The notes below the pieces were generated by a model. That model did not search any database, was not told the DNA's origin, and saw only the letters and a list, made by a program, of their open reading frames with translations. The translations under genes were made by a program, and so were the position numbers. A stretch of 64,000 bases of DNA. Source: an uncultured Eubacteriales bacterium (GTDB lineage: Bacteria > Bacillota > Clostridia > Oscillospirales > Oscillospiraceae). The DNA lies in the NCBI GenBank assembly GCA_900315595.1, contig OMZQ01000003.1:62001-126000 (forward strand). The letters are read 5' to 3'. This document shows, piece by piece, positions 44,215 to 51,405 of the stretch (positions are counted from its first letter, which is position 1; each line of letters opens with the position of its first letter).

Positions 44215-44369
44215 ATTATGGCATGAAAACCTAAACTGAAACGAAACAAGCACGCAGACCGGCAGGCTTTTCCGGTCTGTGTCTATTATACGGGAACTCC
44301 GGGCGGGGGTCAATCCCGCTTTTCCGCTTTCCCTCAGTTTCGTTTCAGTTTAGGTTTCTCGTGTATATT
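44215..44369. promoter_or_regulatory. Divergent operator-promoter region 2 (regulator-kinase operon / DUF2238-PlsC-PAP2 operon)
   Basis: A 20-bp perfect inverted repeat has arms at 44228-44247 (AACCTAAACTGAAACGAAAC) and 44337-44356, 89 bases apart. Read outward each arm ends CAGTTTAG; after exactly ten bases come CATAAT on the minus strand (44220-44215) and TATATT on the plus strand (44364-44369). The right arm has CAGTTT repeated with an 11-base period. The same element occurs at 39.8 kb, giving four operator-promoter units with one fixed spacing. Confidence 0.87.
44285..44313 (-). promoter_or_regulatory. Second, consensus promoter for the response regulator gene
   Basis: Between the operator arms, the minus strand has TTGACC (44313-44308), 17 bases and a perfect TATAAT (44290-44285). 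It could give basal expression of the regulator-kinase pair. Its transcript would run through the downstream operator arm, which could allow repression. Confidence 0.75.
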
Positions 44370-44404
44370 CAATCCAATCACCCCGGAAAGGAATAGGAAC
44401 CGCC

Positions 44405-45259
44405 ATGAAAAAGCCTCGAGCGACAGAACAGTCCCTGCAATGGCAGTGGCAGAATAACCGGCCAGCTTTCCTCACCTGGGCGGTGCTGCGTCTGCTGGTG
44501 CTGCTGGTGCTGATTCGTTCCGCCATAAACGGTCTGTGGGAGAACGTATTCATCTGTTTGCTGGTGCTGGCGCTTTTTCTCCTCCCATCCCTGATCTCCA
44601 GACGGCTGAAAATCACCTTTCCCACCGGGCTGCAGATCGTGATCCTGATCCACATTTTTGCCTGTGAGATCCTGGGCGAACTGGAAAGCTATTACGTGCG
44701 CTATCCCCATTGGGATACCGTCACCCATACGGTCTGGGGCTTCCTGTGCGCGGCCATCGGCTACGGGCTGGTGGACATTCTGAACCGGGAGCGCTCCGCC
44801 CATTTCCATCTTTCTCCGGCGTTTCTGGCTCTGGCGGCCTTCTGCTTTTCCATGACCGTCGGCGTGCTGTGGGAATTCTTTGAGTTCGCGGCGGACCGGC
44901 TGCTCCTGCTGGATATGCAGAAGGACACGGTGATCTCGCAGTTCTCCAGCGTGATGCTGGACCCGACCAACAGCAACATTCCGATCCGGGTCGCGGATAT
45001 CACAGACGTGGCTGTGAACGGTGAGAGTCTGGGTCTGGGCGGCTATCTGGACGTAGGCCTCTATGATACCATGGAGGATCTGTTTGTGAACATGATCGGT
45101 GCGCTGGTGTTTGCGGTCATTGGCTTTTTCCGTTCCCGCAGCCAGCAGGCGGAAAGAATCGCGGTCTCCTTCATCCCTCGGCCCGGGAAACAGCCAAACC
45201 GCGGCGAAGCAAATCAAGGCGAAGCAAAACTAAGTGTAGCAAATCAAGCGGAACTCTGA
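44405..45259 (+). CDS. DUF2238/YjdF-like polytopic membrane protein
   Basis: The 284-residue protein has about seven membrane helices. The segment ESYYVRYPHWDTVTHTVWGF, the helix with WEFFEFAADRL, and a late DTMEDLFVNMIGA resemble the DUF2238/YjdF family of membrane proteins, whose function is unknown. A polar extracytoplasmic loop lies around residues 170-220 and the C-terminus is rich in repeated EAN/AN motifs. It is the first gene of a plus-strand operon leaving operator region 2, 17 bases before a PlsC-type gene. Confidence 0.75.
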   Translation: MKKPRATEQSLQWQWQNNRPAFLTWAVLRLLVLLVLIRSAINGLWENVFICLLVLALFLLPSLISRRLKITFPTGLQIVILIHIFACEILGELESYYVRYPHWDTVTHTVWGFLCAAIGYGLVDILNRERSAHFHLSPAFLALAAFCFSMTVGVLWEFFEFAADRLLLLDMQKDTVISQFSSVMLDPTNSNIPIRVADITDVAVNGESLGLGGYLDVGLYDTMEDLFVNMIGALVFAVIGFFRSRSQQAERIAVSFIPRPGKQPNRGEANQGEAKLSVANQAEL

Positions 45260-45276
45260 CCAAGCGGGAGGCACAC

Positions 45277-46053
45277 ATGGAAGAGAAACGGACAAGTCGG
45301 CTCTATCGGGGAATCCGTTGGGGCGTCAAGCTGGTTTTCCCAAAATTCCGGCTGGCAGGGGCAGAGCAGCTGCCGGAGACTCCCTGCGTCATCGTGGGAA
45401 ACCACAGCCAGACCTACGGCCCTGTGGCGGGTGAGCTCTACATCCCCGGGAAGCACGAAATCTGGTGCGCTGGGGAAATGATGGACCGGAAGGAGGTGGC
45501 GGACTACGCCTACCGGGATTTCTGGTCCGGCAAGCCCTGGTGGAACCGCTGGTTTTATTGGCTGCTGAGCCGGTGCATCGGGCCTCTGGCGGAGCTGGTC
45601 TTTACCAACGCCCACACCATCCCCGTCTACCATGATACACGGATCGTCTCCACCTTCCGACAATCCATCGAAAAGCTGCAGCAGGGCAGCAGCATCGTGA
45701 TCTTCCCGGAGCATTATCAGGAGCACAACAACATCGTCCATGAATTTCAAGAGAACTTCGTGGACCTGGCCCGCTTCTACTATACGAAAACGGGAGAGAT
45801 TTTGTCCTTTGTCCCCCTCTACCTGGCGCCGCGGCTGAAAACCATGTATTTCGGTGCGCCGATTGCCTTTGATCCAAAAGCCCCCATTGCCCGGGAGCGG
45901 AAGCGGATCTGCAGCGCGCTGATGGACGCTATCACCGCAATGGCCGTATCCCTGCCGGAGCACGTTGTGGTGCCCTATCCCAACGTCCCGAAGAAACAAT
46001 ATCCAAAGAACATTCCCCTGGAGGTCCGAGTCCATGAAGAGACAGCGCGTTGA
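45277..46053 (+). CDS. PlsC-type acyltransferase with altered active-site motif
   Basis: The 258-residue protein shows the acyltransferase layout VIVGNHSQTYGPVAGE for motif I and IVIFPEHYQEHNN for motif III, with the conserved N-terminal hydrophobic region. The catalytic His is kept but the Asp of H-x4-D is replaced (HSQTYG), so it may not act by the usual charge relay. It may use another acid or a different substrate. GGGAGG lies upstream of the start. It overlaps the PAP2 gene by 20 bases, supporting co-translation. Confidence 0.8.
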   Translation: MEEKRTSRLYRGIRWGVKLVFPKFRLAGAEQLPETPCVIVGNHSQTYGPVAGELYIPGKHEIWCAGEMMDRKEVADYAYRDFWSGKPWWNRWFYWLLSRCIGPLAELVFTNAHTIPVYHDTRIVSTFRQSIEKLQQGSSIVIFPEHYQEHNNIVHEFQENFVDLARFYYTKTGEILSFVPLYLAPRLKTMYFGAPIAFDPKAPIARERKRICSALMDAITAMAVSLPEHVVVPYPNVPKKQYPKNIPLEVRVHEETAR

Positions 46054-46729
46054 TTACAGCGGCTTTTCCCTGAAGCGTTTGAATGAGTCCCGCTTTGCGC
46101 ACGTCAAGCTGCTGGGGGGGTGGCTGGTCTATTTCGCCCTGTATTTTTTGACGGAGAATCTGATCCCTGCCGAGCGCTGCCACGTGATTCACTGCCGTCT
46201 GGACGATATGATTCCGTTCCGTGAGGGCTTTGTGGTTTTCTATGTGGGCTGGTATCTGTTTGTCGCGGGTGCAGTGGCTTATACCCTCTTCTACGATGTG
46301 GATCGCTTCAAACACCTGCAGACCTACATCATCGTAACGCAGATCGCGGCTATGCTCTGCTATATTTTCTATCCCAGTATCCAAACCCTACGCCCGGCGG
46401 AGTTCCCGCGGCAAAACGTGTTCACCTGGGTGCTGGGTATCATCTATGCCTTTGACACCCCCACAGGCGTCTGTCCATCCCTGCACGTTGCCTACTCCAT
46501 TGCCATCGTCTCGGTGACGCTGAAGGAGAAAGCCCTCAACGGGTGGGTCAAGGCAGCGGCAGCGGGCTTTGCCCTGATGGTGTGCCTGGCGGTCTGCTTC
46601 GTCAAGCAGCACTCCGTCCTGGACGTCCTTGCGGCCCTGCCGGTCTGCCTGCTGGGTGAAATCCTCGTCTATGGGAAGGACTACTGGATGCCAAAGCTGC
46701 GCCGGGCTGCTTCCCGAGGAAATCCATAA
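46034..46729 (+). CDS. PAP2-family phosphatase
   Basis: The 231-residue protein has about six helices. The phosphatase motifs are QTLRPAEFPRQ (motif 1 variant), CPSLHVAYS (motif 2) and VKQHSVLDV (motif 3, with H-x3-D). PAP2 enzymes dephosphorylate phosphatidate, phosphatidylglycerol phosphate or isoprenyl pyrophosphates at the membrane; some transfer phospho-head groups instead. The SLH and H-x3-D residues are intact. It follows the acyltransferase in the island operon, which suggests a phosphatidate or head-group step. Confidence 0.87.
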   Translation: MKRQRVDYSGFSLKRLNESRFAHVKLLGGWLVYFALYFLTENLIPAERCHVIHCRLDDMIPFREGFVVFYVGWYLFVAGAVAYTLFYDVDRFKHLQTYIIVTQIAAMLCYIFYPSIQTLRPAEFPRQNVFTWVLGIIYAFDTPTGVCPSLHVAYSIAIVSVTLKEKALNGWVKAAAAGFALMVCLAVCFVKQHSVLDVLAALPVCLLGEILVYGKDYWMPKLRRAASRGNP

Positions 46730-46815
46730 AGATTGCCGCGCTTCCGGATGCCTGCGCGAGTCACGTTTCCCACATAACAAGAATCCGGCTGCGACTGCCG
46801 GATCAGGAGGTTATT

Positions 46816-47718
46816 ATGTCTGAACAATTTATTCTGTCCTGTGAGTCTACGGTGGACCTGCCCTACGCCTATGTGAACGGGCGGGGCCTGCCGGTGCTGT
46901 TCTATTCGTACCTTGCAGAGGAGAAGCTGCATGTGGACGATATGCTGCGAGATTCCGCAGCCCTGCCGCACTTTTACGCCATGCTGGAGGGCGGCGCGCT
47001 GCCCTCGACCTCCCAACTGACAACCTACGACTATGAAGCCTTCTTTTCCCCACTGCTGGAGCAGGGGAATCTGCTGCACATCGCCTTCGGCACCGGAATG
47101 ACAGGCTCTTATTATCATGCGGAGGAGGCTGCCGAAAAGCTCCGCAAGAAGTACCCCGAACGCACGATTCGGGTGATCGATTCCTTGTGCAGCTCCTCCG
47201 GGTATGGACTCCTGGTGGACTACGCTGCCGATCTGCGGGATGCCGGCAGGACGCTGGAGGAAACCGCCCAGTGGGTCGAGGCCAACCGCAAGCTGGTGCA
47301 TCATCAGTTCTTCTCTACCGAACTGAAATTCTACCGGCGCAGCGGAAGAATGTCCGGTGCCGCTGCTGCCGTGGCGACCATTCTGAATATCTGTCCCATC
47401 ATGCGACTCGACGACGGCGGCCGGATCATCGCCTATGATAAGGTGCGCGGGAAGCGGAAGGCCATGGATCGCACGGTTCAGACGGTACTGCGTCATATTC
47501 AGAACGGGTCCGACTACGACGGCAAATGCTATATCAGCCACTCCAACTGCCTGCCGGAGGCAGAGCAGCTGCGTTCCCTGCTGCAGCAGGCATTGCCCCG
47601 GGTTCCGGAGATTCCCATCTGGGACATCGGTACCATCATTGCGTCTCACTGCGGTCCGGGAACCGTCGCGGTATTTTTCCTGGGAGACGAGCGGGTCCCC
47701 GATGGCAAAGCCGTTTAA
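46816..47718 (+). CDS. DegV family fatty-acid-binding protein
   Basis: The 300-residue DegV protein opens EQFILSCESTVDLPYAYVNG and has the family's lipid-carboxylate-binding segments (LPSTSQLTTYDYEAFF and HIAFGTGMTGSYYHA, then IDSLCSSSGYGLLVDYA). DegV/FakB proteins carry fatty acids and present them to the FakA kinase, which makes acyl-phosphate for PlsX/PlsY. No FakA is seen in the window. Its place with two acyltransferases and near a thioesterase fits handling of free fatty acids. Confidence 0.92.
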   Translation: MSEQFILSCESTVDLPYAYVNGRGLPVLFYSYLAEEKLHVDDMLRDSAALPHFYAMLEGGALPSTSQLTTYDYEAFFSPLLEQGNLLHIAFGTGMTGSYYHAEEAAEKLRKKYPERTIRVIDSLCSSSGYGLLVDYAADLRDAGRTLEETAQWVEANRKLVHHQFFSTELKFYRRSGRMSGAAAAVATILNICPIMRLDDGGRIIAYDKVRGKRKAMDRTVQTVLRHIQNGSDYDGKCYISHSNCLPEAEQLRSLLQQALPRVPEIPIWDIGTIIASHCGPGTVAVFFLGDERVPDGKAV

Positions 47719-47855
47719 GCTTGACTCGTCAGTCTGTGCAGGGCTGTTACACCTTGCGGTCCTGCCGGCGGAGCTTTCGTGCACAGGAAAGGCCCCCGGC
47801 AACTCAGGCCGCGTACGGCACTGGAAACTCAGAAAAAACGAAAGGAGCGATCAAA

Positions 47856-48965
47856 ATGGCATGGCAGGATGAACTGAACCACAGCATTACGACAGCGGAA
47901 CAGCTTTGCAGACTGCTGAAGCTGCCTGCGGCGGAGCAGGAACGTTATGCGCAAATCATCTCCCGGTTTCCGATGATGATTACGCCGTACTATTTCTCGC
48001 TGATTGATCCCAACGACCCAAACGATCCCATCGCGCGGATGTGCATTCCCTCCGAAGCGGAGTTATCCCCGGAGGGCTCCTTCGACACCAGCGGAGAGGC
48101 CGGGAACACCAAACAGGAGGGCGTCCAGCACAAATACCGGCAAACAGCGTTGATCCTTTCCACCAACGTCTGTGCTATGTACTGCAGGCACTGCTTCCGC
48201 AAACGCCTTGTGGGGCTGTCTGACACAGAGCTGAACAAGCAGGTGGACAATGCGGCCGGATATGTGCGAGCCCACCCGGAGATCACGAACGTCTTAATCT
48301 CCGGCGGCGATTCGCTGATGAATCCCAACGCGATCATCGGCAGATATCTTGCGGAATTCTGTGAGATCCCAACGCTGGATCTGATTCGCTTCGGCTCCCG
48401 GGTCCCGGTTACCTTTCCCCAGAGAATCTACGAGGATCAAGAGCTGATGGACCTGTTTGCCGCGTATGCCCGCCGCAAGCCCATCTACCTGATTACGCAG
48501 TTTAACCATCCCCGTGAAATCACGCCGGAATCTATCCGCGCGGTCCGGGAATTCCAGGCCAGAGGCGTCCAGGTACGAAACCAGACGGTGCTGCTGCGTG
48601 GGGTAAACGACGATTCCGAAACCCTTGGCACGCTCCTGCTGGCGCTGACCAGAATCGAGGTCGTGCCCTACTATATTTTCCAATGCCGCCCTGTTACCGG
48701 CGTAAAGGGCCGCTTCCAGGTCCCGCTGCGGGAGGGCGTCCGGCTCGTAGACGATGCAAAAGCCATGCAAAACGGAATTGGGAAGGGTGTCCGGTACGCC
48801 ATGAGCCATCCCCGTGGGAAGATTGAAATCCTTGGAGAGTCGGAAGCCGGGACCATGCTCTTCAAGTTCCACCAGAACAAAGAGGAGGCGGACAGTGCCC
48901 GGATCTTTACGGCCAGGATTACCGACAGCACAACCTGGCTCGACGACAAGCTGGAGGCAATATAG
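47856..48965 (+). CDS. KamA-family radical SAM protein (lysine 2,3-aminomutase-like)
   Basis: The 369-residue protein has the radical-SAM motif CAMYCRHC (about residue 110) and the family sequences LISGGDSLMNP, RFGSRVPVTFPQRI and VLLRGVNDDSETL. A late lysine in SHPRGKIEILGE lies where aminomutases bind PLP. KamA proteins include lysine and glutamate 2,3-aminomutases and the EF-P enzyme EpmB; the substrate here is unknown. AAAGGAG nine bases upstream sets the start. It is the last gene before a terminator. A link to lipids is only positional. Confidence 0.88.
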   Translation: MAWQDELNHSITTAEQLCRLLKLPAAEQERYAQIISRFPMMITPYYFSLIDPNDPNDPIARMCIPSEAELSPEGSFDTSGEAGNTKQEGVQHKYRQTALILSTNVCAMYCRHCFRKRLVGLSDTELNKQVDNAAGYVRAHPEITNVLISGGDSLMNPNAIIGRYLAEFCEIPTLDLIRFGSRVPVTFPQRIYEDQELMDLFAAYARRKPIYLITQFNHPREITPESIRAVREFQARGVQVRNQTVLLRGVNDDSETLGTLLLALTRIEVVPYYIFQCRPVTGVKGRFQVPLREGVRLVDDAKAMQNGIGKGVRYAMSHPRGKIEILGESEAGTMLFKFHQNKEEADSARIFTARITDSTTWLDDKLEAI

Positions 48966-48983
48966 GCTTGAAAGGAAAAAGAC

Positions 48984-49021
48984 GGCGCTGTTTTGGCATC
49001 AACCAAAGCAGCGCCGCTTTT
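48984..49021 (+). terminator. Terminator after the KamA-family gene
   Basis: GGCGCTGTTTTGG pairs with CCAAAGCAGCGCC (one G-U pair), with TTTT at 49018-49021. It separates this operon from the convergent thioesterase gene. Confidence 0.8.
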
Positions 49022-49031
49022 GAACTTGGTT

Positions 49032-49760
49032 CTATTCATTCGTTTCGGCTGTGCCAGCAAGGCAGAAGCTGCAGTTCACCGACGGCTGGCCGGTCTTCCG
49101 GATAGAATATCGGTTTTCGCCGCAGCTGTAGATTTGCAGTCGGTCGCCCTCGAAGGTTTGATTGACGTACTGCACTTCGACAGCGACTACCGGCGTCCTT
49201 GCCAGTTGCTCTACAGAATACTGATTGACCAAATAGCGAATGTAAGAAATATTGTTGGTATGGTGACAGAAATCGATATCCGCGCTGCGGACCGTCAACT
49301 CCTCCAGCAATTGCTGCGGCTCGAAGCGTTCCCGGCGAAAGACGAGGTCGATTTCCGCTTTCTCTGGGAGTGTGTTCTCGCCCAAACCGACTGTGCCGCT
49401 CCTTCGAATCTTCCCGGTCTCCAAATCCACCGCGCAGAGCTCCAGGCGGGAGGCAACCGCGATCTCGCCGCCGGATTTCAGCACCGTGTCAATGACAAGC
49501 TTTACCCCGGTGAAGGAGCTGATATAGCACTCCGCGGTGTAGGCATCCATCCAGAGCAGGGGCTTGCGCAGCTCCACCCGGTTGCGGACAAAGACCCACA
49601 TGGCTCCGTATTTCCGCATACAGGTAACGCCGTCGATGTGAAGCGCGCCCATCATCTCGGTCACCATGTCCTCCACAAGCTGGAAAGCTCCGACTACAGA
49701 GAGCCGTACCGACGCGTCACACAGGCTGGCAGGCAGCTTTTCCTGTTTGATCAGCTTCAT
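49032..49760 (-). CDS. Acyl-ACP thioesterase (FatA-type double hotdog)
   Basis: The 242-residue protein resembles bacterial acyl-[ACP] thioesterases, which release free fatty acid from acyl carrier protein. Two hotdog domains are visible. The second contains ADIDFCHHTNNISYIRYL, matching the family's Asp-x-Asn/His motif with the catalytic region. I choose the ATG at 49760; a TTG nine codons earlier is possible and neither has a clear ribosome-binding site. It is downstream of a 58-residue membrane protein and a CmpB-like protein on the same strand. Confidence 0.85.
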   Translation of the reverse strand: MKLIKQEKLPASLCDASVRLSVVGAFQLVEDMVTEMMGALHIDGVTCMRKYGAMWVFVRNRVELRKPLLWMDAYTAECYISSFTGVKLVIDTVLKSGGEIAVASRLELCAVDLETGKIRRSGTVGLGENTLPEKAEIDLVFRRERFEPQQLLEELTVRSADIDFCHHTNNISYIRYLVNQYSVEQLARTPVVAVEVQYVNQTFEGDRLQIYSCGENRYSIRKTGQPSVNCSFCLAGTAETNE

Positions 49761-49839
49761 TCGTGCGTCAAACAGGCGGCGGGGCAATGGGAGCCCTTCG
49801 GCGGGACGGGCAGCGGTTCGCCCTTGATATACGCTTCAA

Positions 49840-50016
49840 TCACGCGCTGATGTACACGAGGAAATACCCGGTGCAAAGCAGGCAGACCCCGCCCACGCAG
49901 GCAAGAACCGTCCGCCGGATTGCTCGCTTTACCTTCTTTCTCTCCGCCTTCTTCTCTTGCTCAATCTCGTGCTCAAGCTTCTGTTCGAGCTTTTCTTCGA
50001 TGAATTCCTTGCCCAT
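49840..50016 (-). CDS. 58-residue single-pass membrane protein
   Basis: This short gene encodes a strongly charged N-terminal half (MGKEFIEEKLEQKLEHEIEQ, then a lysine/arginine-rich stretch). One hydrophobic helix of about 20 residues near the C-terminus contains three cysteines (VLACVGGVCLLCTGYFLVYI). GGAGG lies seven bases before the ATG. The N-terminal half probably forms an amphipathic coiled coil. I do not recognise a family. It sits between the CmpB-like and thioesterase genes, on the same strand. Confidence 0.7.
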   Translation of the reverse strand: MGKEFIEEKLEQKLEHEIEQEKKAERKKVKRAIRRTVLACVGGVCLLCTGYFLVYISA

Positions 50017-50159
50017 GCGAGAACCTCCTTGTATGTATGATTGGATAAAACCATATTACCTGAAAACTATGAACAATTCAACCGTTGCAGCAAAGGTTTT
50101 CATCAATTCGAAGGGATGGATCGAGATGAAGTCATGGAGAGGGCCTTCCCTGCAGGCGT

Positions 50160-51140
50160 TCAAAGGTGGGAATTCTTCTCCGCCTCGCAGGTCCGATTTG
50201 CCATGCGCTGGGCCAGCGGTCTGGATTCCAGGCGGGCTTTTTCCGCCTCGATCTCCGCCATCAGTGCCTTCGTTTCCTCGTCAGCAGTCTCCTCCCGGTA
50301 GAGAACTTGGATCAGCCTGTCCTGCCGGGCGATGATGCCGCTCTGGATCATCGCGGTAGGCTCCGCGGCAGACAGCGCCCGTCTGGCACCGGACTCGATG
50401 CGTTGCTCTGCCTCCCTGCGGATGCGCTCGGACTCCGCCTTCAACGCAGCCAGGCGCTGCTTGACCCGGTCCGTGCGGTAGATCACCTCAGGATAGGCAT
50501 CGGCAAAGCGTCGATAGAAGTAGGAGCGGTTGGTGAGAAGGCGGCGGACCTCCGTGCTGATCTCCTCGGTGCTGTCCGCCTGGCTGCTTTCCACACCCCG
50601 CTTGACCAGCCGCAGCACGAAGTGGGTCATAACGTAGTCGGCGGCAAAAACGGCCACCAGCGCAGCCGCAAGGATTTCCTTCGTCGGTGTCGACAGCAGC
50701 GCGAACAGCCGCTCGATCAAGGGGTTGAGCAGATGCAAAATCGCCACTCCACCCAGGCCGAAAAGGATCAGATTCCCGATCCAGACTCGCCCGTGCAGAT
50801 TCATGGGCTTCCGGCTGTAATCCCACCAGCGGGCGTGGAAGCGCTTTTCCATCACATAACTCGTCAGATACTCCACTGTACCGCAGAGCAGGAAGGACAG
50901 CAGAAAGCTGGTCCCATAGGAGGCTGCTGCCCGGGGAAAAGCCAGACCCGCAAGGGTAATCAGCAGCGCGCCGCTTCCGTAGATTGGGCAGATGGGGCCG
51001 GTAAAGAAGCCTCGGTTAATGAACCGGTGGAACTGTATGTATTTCAGCGTCACCTCAATCAGCCAACCTGCCAGGGAATACAGGAAAAACAACAGCACAA
51101 GCTGGCTCATAGTTGCCATAGTATTTTCTTGGATGATCAC
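50160..51140 (-). CDS. Putative ABC transporter permease (CmpB-like, PF06541 type)
   Basis: The 326-residue protein has about five membrane helices in its first 180 residues. Family sequences are LVLLFFLYSLAGWLIEVTLK, RGFFTGPICPIYGSGALL and EKRFHARWWDYSRKPMNLHG. A long charged C-terminal region (about 190-326) follows. PF06541 members are called ABC permeases, but evidence for transport is weak. I use the GTG at 51140 because GAGGAG is six bases upstream; the ATG at 51119 has none. Its promoter has Fur-like boxes. Confidence 0.85.
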   Translation of the reverse strand: MIIQENTMATMSQLVLLFFLYSLAGWLIEVTLKYIQFHRFINRGFFTGPICPIYGSGALLITLAGLAFPRAAASYGTSFLLSFLLCGTVEYLTSYVMEKRFHARWWDYSRKPMNLHGRVWIGNLILFGLGGVAILHLLNPLIERLFALLSTPTKEILAAALVAVFAADYVMTHFVLRLVKRGVESSQADSTEEISTEVRRLLTNRSYFYRRFADAYPEVIYRTDRVKQRLAALKAESERIRREAEQRIESGARRALSAAEPTAMIQSGIIARQDRLIQVLYREETADEETKALMAEIEAEKARLESRPLAQRMANRTCEAEKNSHL

Positions 51141-51238
51141 ATTTGTCTCCTCACTCTCTCGATTTCAATCGGTAACGCTCGGATATGTTTTCCGGGAAAC
51201 GACGCGCAGCCTTTTCATATCTTGTCTCTGTCAAATCT

Positions 51239-51317
51239 ATTCTAACATAGATGTCCCTGCGTTACAAGAAAAATGATTTTCAATTTCACGGTCCCGATAC
51301 TTTGAAAATGATTTGCA
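51239..51317 (-). promoter_or_regulatory. Promoter with two Fur-like boxes upstream of the CmpB-like gene
   Basis: On the minus strand TTGTAA (51267-51262), 17 bases and TAGAAT (51244-51239) form a promoter with an extended -10. Directly upstream are two 15-bp 7-1-7 near-palindromes, GAAAAATGATTTTCA (51268-51282, touching the -35) and TGAAAATGATTTGCA (51303-51317, plus-strand reading), like Fur-family boxes. A third, looser palindrome TGAAAT-N5-ATTTCA lies at 51325-51341. Confidence 0.6.
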
Positions 51318-51405
51318 ATTCTTTTGAAATGTGATATTTCATCTCAATAAAAAGTGCAGAAGGTATAGGAAATCGTCACAGCGCAAAAAACGAACCGTCA
51401 AAACA

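Noticed and set aside
50041-50301. Plus-strand frame of 86 codons beginning MDKTILPENYEQFNR
   Set aside because: It runs into the antisense of the CmpB-like gene and lacks a clear ribosome-binding site or known family.
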